This document shows positions 41,002 through 50,220 of a stretch of 64,000 nt of DNA, one piece after another. Position 1 is the stretch's first letter, and each line of letters opens with the position of its first letter. The notes below the pieces were generated by a model. It had not been told where the DNA came from and ran no database searches. It was given only the letters and a program-made list of their open reading frames with translations. Made by a program: the position numbers and the translations under genes. This stretch comes from Pseudomonas fluorescens (lineage in GTDB: Bacteria; Pseudomonadota; Gammaproteobacteria; Pseudomonadales; Pseudomonadaceae): NCBI RefSeq assembly GCF_018614775.1, contig NZ_JAGGOF010000073.1, positions 1-64,000 on the forward strand. Direction: 5' to 3'.

Positions 41002-42096
41002 TCATCCACCGTCGGTCTGCGCAAAGACGGTAAGCGTTTCGCGAAGCGCTTCCTGACCTGCGAGCGGGCAGATAGCCTTGATTTGCTCGCCAACGGCCAG
41101 GAGCTCTGCGCGCAACGCCTCGCCGGCATCGGTCAGCGCAATCAGCACCCGACGCTCATCCTCCTTGTCACGGGTTCTCGTCACCCTCCCCGACGCTTCC
41201 AGACGCTTGAGCAAGGGGGTGATGGTCCCGGTATCCATGCCGAGGCTGGCGCCCAGGTCGCCCACGGTCCTGGGGGCTGCGCTGTACAACTCGAGCATGG
41301 CCAAGTACTGCGGGAACGTCAGTCCCAGCGGGTCCAGCAGCGGCTTGTGAAGACGGATCATCCGATTGGAAGCGCTGTACAAGGCAAAGGCCAGCGGGGT
41401 TTCGCGCACAAATGCCGAATTCTGCAGCTCGATATTATCTAGCATGCTAGACAATTCGAAACTGTCCCTGGTGGAAGCGGCTACGTTTACAGGCGCGGTC
41501 GGCTCCTGGAGTGCTGCGCGCTCGACTTGTGCGTCGAGCTCAAGCAGCTCATCGCGTGTTGCGCGCAGGATCCGCGCGGACAACTGCTTATCATCGACCG
41601 CCCGGGCCAGCACCATTGCACCGACAATGGCAGCAACGAAGCTGGTGGCCTGGTCCTCCGTGGATCGGCCACGCCGCCACGTCAGGCCGGACCTCAGCGA
41701 CTCGATCATCCGGACAAGCCCCTGCGTAAAGGAGCGGCGCATCCCTGGCTCGCGCGCAACATCAATCGCCAGCGCAGGCATTGCGCAGCCGGCTTCCGGG
41801 TGGTCACGGTGCTGCTCACTGAGGTACATCGCGAGAAAGGCGTCCCTGGGTGCATCGCTGCTCGAGACGGTCTCTTCAAGCTTCAGCGCCAACTGGTCCA
41901 TCGCGCGCTCAAGGCTGGCGCATGCCAGGACCTCCTTCGAGTCGAAATGCGCATAGAACGCACCGTGAGTCAGACCCGAAGCCTTCATGACTTGCGCGAT
42001 GCTCGCCCCGGCGATGCCGTTGGCGCGAAATAACCGGGACGCCTCATCAAGGATTCTCTCGGAACGCTCTGCGGTCTGGCCTGAGGGATATCTCAT
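41002..42096 (-). CDS. TetR-MarR fusion transcriptional regulator
   Basis: This 364-residue protein joins two complete regulators. Residues 1 to about 195 are TetR/AcrR-type: ILDEASRLFRANGIAGASIA, then GLTHGAFYAHFDSKE. Residues 218-364 are a full-length OhrR-like MarR protein: FALYSASNRMIRLHKPLLDP, LGLTFPQYLAMLEL, TGTITPLLKRLEASGRVTR, DEERRVLIALTDAGEALR. The MarR part starts with its own Met codon (41443-41445). A near-perfect 22-bp palindrome is centred on that codon, as expected of an autoregulatory site in an ancestral separate gene. The gene diverges from an MFS pump, with twin ATGATG-NN-CATCAT dyads in between, so it probably represses the pump and the SDR behind it. A sequencing error joining two genes cannot be excluded. 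Confidence 0.85.
   Translation of the reverse strand: MRYPSGQTAERSERILDEASRLFRANGIAGASIAQVMKASGLTHGAFYAHFDSKEVLACASLERAMDQLALKLEETVSSSDAPRDAFLAMYLSEQHRDHPEAGCAMPALAIDVAREPGMRRSFTQGLVRMIESLRSGLTWRRGRSTEDQATSFVAAIVGAMVLARAVDDKQLSARILRATRDELLELDAQVERAALQEPTAPVNVAASTRDSFELSSMLDNIELQNSAFVRETPLAFALYSASNRMIRLHKPLLDPLGLTFPQYLAMLELYSAAPRTVGDLGASLGMDTGTITPLLKRLEASGRVTRTRDKEDERRVLIALTDAGEALRAELLAVGEQIKAICPLAGQEALRETLTVFAQTDGG
41434..41455. promoter_or_regulatory. Palindrome at the TetR/MarR junction
   Basis: A 22-bp palindrome with 10 of 11 base pairs matched has the core TCTAGCATGCTAGA. It is centred on codon 218 of the fusion, the Met where the MarR part begins. It lies inside coding sequence. Confidence 0.55.
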
Positions 42097-42127
42097 TGGA
42101 AACCTCCGTTATGACACTTGACGAATT

Positions 42128-42145
42128 GCATGATGCTCATCATGC
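42128..42145. promoter_or_regulatory. Dyad operator 1 (GCATGATG-CT-CATCATGC)
   Basis: A perfect inverted repeat with 8-bp arms and a 2-bp centre in the divergent TetR-MarR/MFS promoter region. Its core ATGATG-NN-CATCAT recurs 28 bp downstream. Confidence 0.72.
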
Positions 42146-42156
42146 TTGATCGACAA

Positions 42157-42172
42157 TATGATGACCATCATA
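42157..42172. promoter_or_regulatory. Dyad operator 2 (TATGATG-AC-CATCATA)
   Basis: A perfect inverted repeat with 7-bp arms and a 2-bp centre, the same core as the dyad at 42128-42145 and 28 bp away centre to centre. Likely bound by the fusion regulator's TetR half. Confidence 0.72.
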
Positions 42173-42250
42173 CATAGCGACGCGACTATCGGCGGTTTTT
42201 TGTCCTAACGGGTCGTTTTAGCAAGCACACCGATCAACAGGTTCAAAACA

Positions 42251-43462
42251 ATGACGATGACCTCCGTAAGCGACTCCACTCAGGCCTTGCAGCCACTGAC
42301 CGGCCGAACCGTGGCATTGCTGGCGGGCCTGGCTGCCATCGGCATGCTCTCCACGAACATCATTCTTCCGGCGTTCCCGGCCATCGGCGATGACCTGGGA
42401 GTCAGCGCACGGGAGCTCGGCCTGACCTTATCCAGCTTCTTCATCACCTTTGCGCTGGGCCAGTTGATTGTCGGGCCATTGGCCGACCGCTATGGGCGCC
42501 TGAAACTGGTGCTGGGCGGACTCTCCATCTTCGTGGTCGGCACCGTCATCGCTGGCCTCGCCCCCAACCTTGACGTGCTGATCGGTGGGCGCGTCGTCCA
42601 GGCGCTGGGCGTGTGCGCGGCCTCGGTGCTGTCGCGCGCGATAGCACGGGACCTGTTCGAGGGTGAAACCCTCGCCCGTGCCTTGTCGCTGACCATGATC
42701 GCCACCGCTGCGGCGCCAGGGTTTTCGCCATTGGCGGGCAGCGTCCTGTCCGACACGCTCGGCTGGCGTGCCATTTTCATCCTGGTCGGGCTGGCCGCCG
42801 TGGCACTCGCCTTCTTCTATATTCGCGGCCTCGGCGAAACCCATCCCGCCGATCGCCGGGCACCGCACTCGGCCAAGAGCGTGGTGCTCGCCTATCGACG
42901 GCTGGCATTGGACAAACGCTTCATCCTGCCGGCCGTTTCCATGAGCCTGCTGATGAGCGGACTGTTTGCTTCGTTTGCGGCCGCCCCGGCCATTCTGATG
43001 AAGGGCCTTGGCCTGACGTCATTGCAGACCGGCCTGTACTTCGCCGCCACGGTGTTCGTGGTGTTTGGGGCCGGCATGGCAGCACCGCGCCTGGCCCACC
43101 GTCACGGCGTTGCAAGCATCACCCTCCTGGGCATTGCCTGCGCCATGGCCGGCGGTGTCATGTTACTGGCAGGCCCAGCGGACCCAAGCCTTGGGCGCTA
43201 TGCCCTTTCAATGGTGACGTTTCTCTGGGGCATGGGGCTGGCCAACCCGCTGGGAACGGCGATCGCAATGGGACCTTTTGGCAAGGAGGCCGGCATGGCT
43301 TCCGCGCTGCTGGGTTTTGTCTCCATGGGCGCCGCAGCGCTGACCACCTGGCTGGCCTCGGTCCTGCCTTTTGCACCGGTGACGGCCTTGGGTGGCATCC
43401 AGGCGTTGGCATGCCTGATTGCGCTGGTCCTGTTCGCCCTCAGAGGCCGCTTCGCCAAGTAG
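42251..43462 (+). CDS. Bcr/CflA-type MFS multidrug transporter
   Basis: This 403-residue major facilitator has 12 predicted helices, DHA1 family. Motif A reads GPLADRYGRLKLVLGG after helix 2; the LPAFPAIGDDLGVS loop and the GFSPLAGSVLSDTLGWRAIF antiporter region are typical of Bcr/CflA proton-drug antiporters. It is divergent from the TetR-MarR regulator and followed by an SDR gene 53 bases later, probably co-transcribed. Substrate unknown. Confidence 0.9.
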   Translation: MTMTSVSDSTQALQPLTGRTVALLAGLAAIGMLSTNIILPAFPAIGDDLGVSARELGLTLSSFFITFALGQLIVGPLADRYGRLKLVLGGLSIFVVGTVIAGLAPNLDVLIGGRVVQALGVCAASVLSRAIARDLFEGETLARALSLTMIATAAAPGFSPLAGSVLSDTLGWRAIFILVGLAAVALAFFYIRGLGETHPADRRAPHSAKSVVLAYRRLALDKRFILPAVSMSLLMSGLFASFAAAPAILMKGLGLTSLQTGLYFAATVFVVFGAGMAAPRLAHRHGVASITLLGIACAMAGGVMLLAGPADPSLGRYALSMVTFLWGMGLANPLGTAIAMGPFGKEAGMASALLGFVSMGAAALTTWLASVLPFAPVTALGGIQALACLIALVLFALRGRFAK

Positions 43463-43515
43463 ACCCGCGCTCACGCGCCGTTCGATTTTTTTCATCAACC
43501 CCTGGAGAATCAAAC

Positions 43516-44217
43516 ATGCAAATCAAAGGCAGTGTGGTACTGGTAACCGGTGCCAACCGGGGCATAGGCAAGGCTTATGTGCAGGCACTTCTCGCCGCGG
43601 GCGCCGCAAAGGTGTATGCCGCGGCACGTGACCCTGCAACCATTGAAGCCCAACCCAACGTGGTGCCACTCAAACTTGACGTGACCCGCCCCGGGGACAT
43701 CGCGGCGGCGGTCGAGCAAGCGCAGGACCTGACGCTGCTGATCAACAACGCAGGCATGCACGGGACCCAATCGCAGGCGGCCATCAGCCTGGAAAATCTT
43801 CGCCAGGAGTTCGAGACCAACGCGGTTGCGCCGCTGGCCACCAGCCTGGCCTTCGCCCCGGTCCTGGCCGCGAACGGCGGCGGCGCCATCGTCAACATGC
43901 ATTCCGCCCTGAGCTGGGTCAACCTGCCCGGCACGGTCACGTATTCGGCCAGTAAAGCCGCTGCATGGTCGTTGACCAATGGCCTGCGCTTGCAATTGGC
44001 GACCCAAGGCACCCTGGTGGTAGGCGTACACGTTGCATTCGTGGACACGGACATGACACGAGGTATCGAAGGCGTGCCCAAGGCATCGCCACACGATGTG
44101 GTCCAGCGGGTGCTGGACGGGGTGATCAATGACCAGCCTGAAGTACTGGCCGACGACACGAGCAATCAACTCAAGCAGAACCTGAGCAACGGCATCTACC
44201 TGCGGCCGATTTCGTAA
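43516..44217 (+). CDS. SDR family oxidoreductase downstream of the MFS pump
   Basis: This 233-residue classical SDR has VTGANRGIGKAYV, LLINNAGMHG, and the catalytic YSASKAA with an upstream Ser (MHSALSWV). ATG at 43516 is preceded by CTGGAG; the open frame upstream lies in the MFS gene. It is likely part of the regulon of the TetR-MarR fusion and could reduce or inactivate the compound the pump exports. Confidence 0.88.
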   Translation: MQIKGSVVLVTGANRGIGKAYVQALLAAGAAKVYAAARDPATIEAQPNVVPLKLDVTRPGDIAAAVEQAQDLTLLINNAGMHGTQSQAAISLENLRQEFETNAVAPLATSLAFAPVLAANGGGAIVNMHSALSWVNLPGTVTYSASKAAAWSLTNGLRLQLATQGTLVVGVHVAFVDTDMTRGIEGVPKASPHDVVQRVLDGVINDQPEVLADDTSNQLKQNLSNGIYLRPIS

Positions 44218-44290
44218 TCAACCTGCGAATGCGCTAACCCTGTGGGTTCGGTAGTGTGTCCGAAATTACGCAGCCAGCCGCCAACCGTGA

Positions 44291-45577
44291 TCAGGATTGC
44301 CAGCGGCGCAGCAGCACGCTGGCGTTAACCCCACCGAATCCGAACCCATTGGACAGTGCATGGGTGATCGGCATTTTCCGCGAATTCAAGCCGACCAGAT
44401 CCAGCCCTTCGGCCGCATCATCGGGATGAAGCAGGTTCAGCGTCGGCGGCACGACCTGGTCACGCAGCGCCAGCACCGTGAAGATCGCCTCGATGCCCCC
44501 GGCTGCGCCCAGCAGATGTCCGGTAGCGGATTTGGTCGAGGTGATCGCCACGCCGGAATCACGCCCGAACACCGAGCGAATTGCGGCCAGTTCGCTGCTG
44601 TCACCGACCTGGGTGGAGGTCGCGTGGGCGTTGATATGCTGCACGCCCGCGGGATTGATCGCGGCCTGGCGCAGCGCCTGCTCCATTGCACGCCGCGCAC
44701 CGTTGCCGTCTTCCGGGCCTGCAGTCAGATGATAAGCATCGGCGCTGGTGCCATAACCGACCAATTCCGCCAAGGGCCTGGCCCCGCGCGCCAGGGCGTG
44801 CTCCAGGGATTCGATCACCAGCAAGCCGGCGCCCTCGGACATGACAAAGCCATCGCGATCTCGATCAAACGGTCGCGAGGCCTCCTGTGGACGCTCGGAA
44901 AACCCCGTGGACAGCGCGCGTGCCGCCGCAAAACAGCCGAGGGTCACGCGATCGATCGCCGCCTCGGTACCGCCGCACAGCGCAATATCCGCCTCACCAC
45001 TGCGGATCAACCTGGCCGCATCGCCGATGGCCTGCACGCCGGCAGCACACGCTGTAACGGGCGCCCCGAGCGGCCCTTTGAAGCCGTGTCGGATGGACAC
45101 GTGCCCGGCGGCCATGTTGGCGAGAAAGGCCGGCGCGCTGAACGGTGACAGGCGCCGCGGGCCCCGCGCATCGGTGGTGCGGATCGCATCGGCAATCGCG
45201 CCGAAGCCGCCGACGCCCGACGAAATAATCGTCGCGGTGCGCTCTTGATCCAACGCTTCCGTCGGATGCCAGCCCGCCTGCTCCAGGGCTTCATCAGCGG
45301 CCACCAACGCGAACTCGATGAAGCGATCCATCTTCTTGCGATCCTTGGCGGCAATCACTCGATCCGGGGCGTAGCCGGCAATGGCATCGTCTTCCAGCGA
45401 CGGCACCTGACCGCCCACGGCTACCCCCGTGCCCTCGGTAATCTCGCTAGACAGATGACGGATGCCGGACTGTCCTGCCAGCAACCGCTGCCAGACGGTT
45501 TCAACCCCGCATCCGAGTGGACTGACGATGCCAACGCCGGTGACGACGATGCGTTTCTGACCTTCGGGAGTCATCAT
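44291..45577 (-). CDS. Beta-ketoacyl-ACP synthase II paralogue (FabF-like)
   Basis: This 428-residue condensing enzyme has the full Cys-His-His triad: C177 in TACAAG, NAHATSTQVGD and KSATGHLLGAAGG. It closely resembles FabF but lies outside the fab cluster, last in an adaptor-RND-FabF operon controlled by a TetR regulator. It may supply altered fatty acids in response to the same signal, or protect against an exported condensing-enzyme inhibitor by acting as a resistant or decoy enzyme; both are guesses. The start is ATG at 45577 or the adjacent ATG at 45574. It is 69 bases after the RND gene. Confidence 0.88.
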   Translation of the reverse strand: MMTPEGQKRIVVTGVGIVSPLGCGVETVWQRLLAGQSGIRHLSSEITEGTGVAVGGQVPSLEDDAIAGYAPDRVIAAKDRKKMDRFIEFALVAADEALEQAGWHPTEALDQERTATIISSGVGGFGAIADAIRTTDARGPRRLSPFSAPAFLANMAAGHVSIRHGFKGPLGAPVTACAAGVQAIGDAARLIRSGEADIALCGGTEAAIDRVTLGCFAAARALSTGFSERPQEASRPFDRDRDGFVMSEGAGLLVIESLEHALARGARPLAELVGYGTSADAYHLTAGPEDGNGARRAMEQALRQAAINPAGVQHINAHATSTQVGDSSELAAIRSVFGRDSGVAITSTKSATGHLLGAAGGIEAIFTVLALRDQVVPPTLNLLHPDDAAEGLDLVGLNSRKMPITHALSNGFGFGGVNASVLLRRWQS

Positions 45578-45646
45578 AGGAACCTCTTCGTTTTTTTCAG
45601 TCGCCGCTCAATCCAAGTACCCAGCACTCGCCGGCTCGCACTTCCT

Positions 45647-48600
45647 TCAATGCGCCGGATGAACGGGGCGGATCTTGAACCAGATGGAATACATCGCCGG
45701 CAGGAACACCAGCGTCATGATGGTGCCGCCAAACGTACCGCCGATCAGCGTGTAGGCCAGCGTCCCCCAGAACACCGAGTGCGTCAGGGGAATGAACGCC
45801 AGGATTGCCGCGAGCGCGGTCAGCAGGACCGGACGCGCGCGCTGGACCGTGGCTTCGATGACCGCATGGAACGGATCCAGCCCCTCTTTTGCATTCTGGT
45901 GGATCTGCCCGATCAGAATCAGGGTATTGCGCATCAGGATGCCCGAGAGCGCGATCAGCCCGACCAGGGCGTTGATGCCGAACGGTTGCTGGAACATCAG
46001 CAAGGTCGGCACCACGCCAATCAACCCCAGCGGCGCGGTAAGAAACACCATGATCATCGCCGAGATCGAACGCACCTGCACAATGATGATCAGCAGCGTC
46101 AGGGCAACCATGATCGGCACCAGCGGCACGATCGCCTTGCCGGCCTTGCCCGATTCCTCGATGGCCCCGGCCTGCTCGATCCGGTAACCATCAGGGAGCG
46201 TATCGATGATCGGCTGCAGTTGCTGGATGATTGCGCTCGAAACGTCCGGAGGCTGCAAGCCCTCGGCAATGTCTCCGCGCACGGTAATGGTGGGCGTGCG
46301 GTCGCGCCGGCGGAGGATCGGGTCCTCCATGCGCACATCGACCTCGCCGACCTGGGACAGCGGAATCCGCTGCCCTGCCGCGCCCACCAGGGTGAAGCCT
46401 TCGATCCTGGCCGGGTCGAGGCGGATATCCCCCGCCGCGCGACCGATCACCTGCACCGAACGGATGTCCTCGCGAACCGCGGTGATCGGTACGCCAGTCA
46501 GCAGGAACTGCAGTTGTTGGGCGACAGCGCTGGAGGTCAGCCCCACCGCCTGCAAGCGGTTCTGGTCCAGGTTGAAATGCAACGCCGGCGTCAGCGGTCC
46601 CCAGTCGGTGTTGACGGTCCTCATCAGCGGACTCGCTTGCATCACGCCCTGCACCCGATCAGCGATCTGGCGCAACGTCGACGGGTCCGTCCCCATCACC
46701 CGGTAGGCGACTGGGAATGGCGAATAGGGTCCGAACACCAGCTGCGTGACCCGGACGCGTGCCTCGGGAGCCAGCCCTTCGGCGACCGCCGCGCGAAGCC
46801 GGAACTTGAGGGTTTCCCGCGCCTCCTGGCTGTCCGTCAACACCACAATCTTGGCGAACGACGGGTCCGGGAGTTCCGGCGCCATCGCCAGGTAGAAACG
46901 GGGCGCGCCCTGACCGATGTAGGCGGTGACGATTTTCGCTTCATCCTGCTTTTGCAACCAGGCCTCGACCCGGGCGGTGGTGGCGCTGGTCTGCTCGATG
47001 GAGGTGCCATAGGGCATTTGTACTTCCACCAGCACCTCCGGACGGTCCGAGGTCGGGAAGAACTGTTTCTTGACCAGTCCCATGCCGACAATCGCCACGA
47101 CAAACGTCGTGATGACCGTCCCGGCCACCCACCATTTACGTGCAATGACCCGCGTGAGCACCTGGCGGAACCGGTTGTAGTTGCGGGTGTTATAGATAGC
47201 CGCATGGCCGCCCTCGACCTGCTTGATCTGCGGCAACATCTTCACCCCCAGGTAAGGGGTAAAGGCTACCGCGACGACCCAGGAGGCAATCAGCGCAATG
47301 CCGACGATCGAGAACATGTTGCTGGTGTACTCGCCGGCGGTCGATTGTGCGAAGCCGTTGGGCATGAAACCGATCGCCGTCACCAGCGTACCGGAAAGCA
47401 TCGGTGCCGCCGTATGGCTCCAGGCATAGGCAGAGGCCTTGATCCGGTCGTAGCCCTCCTCCATCTTCACCACCATCATCTCGATGGCAATGATCGCGTC
47501 ATCCACCAACAACCCGAGGGCCAGGATCAGCGAGCCCAGGGTAATGCGGTCAAAGTTCTTGCCGGTGGCCGCCATCACCACGAACACCACGGCCAGCGTC
47601 AACGGCACGGCCGCCGCAACCACCACGCCGACATGCCAGCCCATGCTGATAAAGCAGACAACCATCACCACCAGCAGGGCAACAAAGAACTTGATCATGA
47701 ACTCGTCGACGGACGAGCTGATATTCACCGATTGATCGGTGACCTTGGTCAGCGCCATCCCCAGGGGCATCCCCGCATTGATCCGGGTCATTTCCGCGTC
47801 AAGCGCCTTGCCCAGGTCCAGGCCGTTCCAGCCCTCGCGCATCACCACGCCCAGCAGCAGGGCTTGTTCGCCGTTGTTGCGCACAAAAAAGGTGGCCGGG
47901 TCCTCGTAGCCACGCTCGACGGTCGCCACGTCGGAAAGCCTCAGGGTGCGCCCCTGGATCGCCAGCGGCGTATCGCGAATCTTCTCCAGCTTATCGAAGG
48001 CACCGTCTACCCGCACGAACACCTGCGGCCCGTTGGTTTCGATCGAGCCGGCGGGCGTGAGCACGTTCTGGCTGTTCAGCGCGGCAAAGATGTTCTGCGG
48101 CGAAACACCCAAAGTGGCAAGCCGATCATGGGAGAAGGACACGAAGATGCGCTCCGCCTGCTCACCGATGATATTGACCTTCTTCACGCCGGCCACATGC
48201 AGCAGGCGCTGGCGCAACGACTCGGCACCGCGCACCAGCAACCGCTGCGGCTCGCCTTTGGCCTTCAAGGCGAATAAAGCAAAGGTCACGTCAGAAAACT
48301 CGTCGTTGACCATCGGCCCGATGACGCCTGCCGGCAGCTTGGTGGCCTCGTCGTCGAGCTTCTTGCGCGCCTGGTAGAACTCCTCTTGCACCTCTGGAGG
48401 CGGCGTCCGATCGACCAGCGACACCATGGTGAAGGCCAGGCCGGGACGGGTATAGGTTTCCGTGCGGTCATACCATTTCAGTTCCTGCAGGCGCTTTTCC
48501 AGTGGCTCGGCGACCTGATCCTGCATCTCCTGCGCCGTCGCGCCCGGCCAGGCGGTAATGACAGTCAATTGCTTGACCGTGAACGGGGGATCCTCCGCCC

Positions 48601-48706
48601 GCCCGAGCTTGAAGAACGCCAGCGTGCCCGCGACAGCGATCAGGAAAATCAGAAACACCGTGATGGAGCGTTCGCGAACGGCGAGTGCCGACAGGTTGAG
48701 ACTCAT
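45647..48706 (-). CDS. RND efflux transporter permease
   Basis: This 1019-residue inner-membrane RND pump has 12 helices, with large periplasmic loops after helices 1 and 7. It starts LSALAVRERSITVFLIFLIA and has the proton-relay region LGLLVDDAIIAIEMMV in helix 4. It belongs to the hydrophobe/amphiphile exporter group and differs clearly from MexF. It normally needs a periplasmic adaptor and an outer-membrane channel. The adaptor gene upstream (4-base overlap) is frameshifted and no channel gene is in this operon, so function is doubtful unless another adaptor serves. It is followed by the FabF-like gene. Confidence 0.9.
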   Translation of the reverse strand: MSLNLSALAVRERSITVFLIFLIAVAGTLAFFKLGRAEDPPFTVKQLTVITAWPGATAQEMQDQVAEPLEKRLQELKWYDRTETYTRPGLAFTMVSLVDRTPPPEVQEEFYQARKKLDDEATKLPAGVIGPMVNDEFSDVTFALFALKAKGEPQRLLVRGAESLRQRLLHVAGVKKVNIIGEQAERIFVSFSHDRLATLGVSPQNIFAALNSQNVLTPAGSIETNGPQVFVRVDGAFDKLEKIRDTPLAIQGRTLRLSDVATVERGYEDPATFFVRNNGEQALLLGVVMREGWNGLDLGKALDAEMTRINAGMPLGMALTKVTDQSVNISSSVDEFMIKFFVALLVVMVVCFISMGWHVGVVVAAAVPLTLAVVFVVMAATGKNFDRITLGSLILALGLLVDDAIIAIEMMVVKMEEGYDRIKASAYAWSHTAAPMLSGTLVTAIGFMPNGFAQSTAGEYTSNMFSIVGIALIASWVVAVAFTPYLGVKMLPQIKQVEGGHAAIYNTRNYNRFRQVLTRVIARKWWVAGTVITTFVVAIVGMGLVKKQFFPTSDRPEVLVEVQMPYGTSIEQTSATTARVEAWLQKQDEAKIVTAYIGQGAPRFYLAMAPELPDPSFAKIVVLTDSQEARETLKFRLRAAVAEGLAPEARVRVTQLVFGPYSPFPVAYRVMGTDPSTLRQIADRVQGVMQASPLMRTVNTDWGPLTPALHFNLDQNRLQAVGLTSSAVAQQLQFLLTGVPITAVREDIRSVQVIGRAAGDIRLDPARIEGFTLVGAAGQRIPLSQVGEVDVRMEDPILRRRDRTPTITVRGDIAEGLQPPDVSSAIIQQLQPIIDTLPDGYRIEQAGAIEESGKAGKAIVPLVPIMVALTLLIIIVQVRSISAMIMVFLTAPLGLIGVVPTLLMFQQPFGINALVGLIALSGILMRNTLILIGQIHQNAKEGLDPFHAVIEATVQRARPVLLTALAAILAFIPLTHSVFWGTLAYTLIGGTFGGTIMTLVFLPAMYSIWFKIRPVHPAH

Positions 48707-49805
48707 GGACGGCTCCCGGCAACCTTCACCTCGCCCTGTGGGGCCAGCCTCACTTCTTCGCCCTCACGAAGCAAATGCGCGCCCAGCCCTACGATGCGCT
48801 CGCCGACCTTGAGGTTGCCGGCGACCCGCGCGGCGTCGTCGCTCAAACCCAGGACCTGGACGGGGCGCCAAGTGACTTTCGCCGGCTCTCCGTCGATGCT
48901 CCACACACCGGCGCCGTTGCCCGAGTCATAAATGGCAGCGATCGGCACCTGCAGCACCTGCCCCTGTGCAGCGCCTGCGGCGATGCGCAGTGTGACGGTC
49001 GAGCCCAACGGTGCGCTGGCCAACACCCCCTCAAGCACGTAGCGTGCCTCAAAGGTGCGCGTCACCCGATCGGCCGAATCCGAAAGCAGTCTCAACCGCG
49101 CCGTGACGGGTTCCGTGGCATTGCCGTACAGCGTGGCCTGAGCGATGGATCCGGTAGCAGGTCGCAACGTCTCGGGCAACTGCACAACGGCTTCGCGCTG
49201 CCCGGCGCGTGCCAGGCGCACCACCGGTTGCCCAGGGCTGACCACCTGCCCCGGTTCGGCGAGCGTTTCCATCACCACGCCGTCGGCGTCCGCGAGCAAC
49301 ACGGCATAGCCGGACGCATTACGGGCCACGTCAGCCTGGGCCTCGGCCGCATTGAGTTGCGCCTTTGCGGTGTCGGCAGCGGCTCTGATCTGGTCGTAGC
49401 CCGAGGCGGAAATGGCGCCTGCGGCAACCAGCGCACGGTAGCGCGCCTCATCATCCGCGGTCTGTTTGGCCTTGGCCCGCGCAGCACTGACGGCTTCTTG
49501 CTGCGCCCGCGCCTGCAGTCCCAGGTCGATGGGGTCCAGACGCATCAGCGGCTGACCTCGCTTGACGGCCTGGCCGGCGTCGACGAGCCGTTCAACCACC
49601 TTGCCTGACACCCGAGGTCGCTCTGCACCCGCGCCGCCACGACGCCCGTGAAGGACCGGGAGATGTCGGCGGAGCCTTGAACTTCAGCGACCCGCACCAG
49701 CGGGGCGAGCGTGCGCGGGTCTTCGGCGGTGGTTGAGTCGCCACACGCCGCCAGCACGAGCGGCATCAAGCAAGCGGCAAGGGTGACAGGTCGGAGCCGG
49801 TGCAT
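48703..49805 (-). pseudogene. RND periplasmic adaptor, frameshifted
   Basis: From ATG at 49805 (AGGGA upstream) the frame encodes a lipoprotein signal (LMPLVLAACGDS) and the adaptor start, ending in good sequence at GVVAARVQSDLG. It then goes off frame at about 49611. The rest of the adaptor continues in another frame from VSGKVVERLVDAGQAVKRGQ to the end at 48703: biotinyl-like, coiled-coil and barrel parts. Family members read SDLGFRVSGK here. The sequence CTCGGG|TGTCAGGC fits loss of seven bases between GGG repeats. A GTG at 49611 could restart translation, but without the signal sequence. Pseudogene or assembly error. Confidence 0.82.
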
Positions 49806-49839
49806 AGATTCCCTACTGGAAGAATGGAACAGGAGTTTC

Positions 49840-49877
49840 ATTTTCAATCCAGTGACCAATACTGTCAATAGTCACAA
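49840..49877 (-). promoter_or_regulatory. Promoter and dyad operator A of adaptor-RND-FabF operon
   Basis: CAGTGAC (49850-49856), 14 bp, GTCACAA (49871-49877). On the minus strand TTGACA (49863-49868), 17 bp, GAAAAT (49840-49845) forms a sigma-70 promoter whose -35 lies inside the dyad. It is one of four copies of this dyad in the region. Confidence 0.75.
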
Positions 49878-49952
49878 TGCGCGATTTTCGTAATGCTCTG
49901 CCAAGGGGCTTGAATCTTGAGATTGTTCGCTCGCCGGTGCTGAAGAGTGAGA

Positions 49953-49988
49953 TTGACAGATTATGACTATAATCTAGTATGGTCACAA
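49953..49988 (+). promoter_or_regulatory. Promoter and dyad operator B before the SDR gene
   Basis: TTATGAC (49961-49967), 14 bp, GTCACAA (49982-49988). TTGACA (49953-49958), 16 bp, TAGTAT (49975-49980) forms a promoter covered by the dyad. A leader of about 230 bases without a convincing gene follows before the SDR start at 50221. Confidence 0.75.
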
Positions 49989-50220
49989 ACCGCTTACACA
50001 TTCCCAGGAATCTCAATGCCCTCCCTCCGCACCGCACTCTGCCGACCAGACACTGCTCCAGGCTTCCGATGCCCGGGCACACGCTCGAACCGGGTCGGCA
50101 CGGGCGGCAATCACGGCATTCAGGACGCTCGGTGGTGCTGGCAAGCACAGAGACCTCAGCCTGTGGCGACCCGATAACCCCCACCCTCCCTTTCAACTGA
50201 AAATACCGGAGTACAGCAAT

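Noticed and set aside
41282..41380. Further TGTACA hexamers as PplR sites
   Set aside because: They lie in coding sequence of the TetR-MarR gene without a second half-site at 12 bp, so they are probably chance.
45245..48277. 1010-codon open frame opposite the RND gene
   Set aside because: Shadow of the RND and FabF-like genes; the composition is dominated by Arg, His, Gln and Asp and no family is recognisable.
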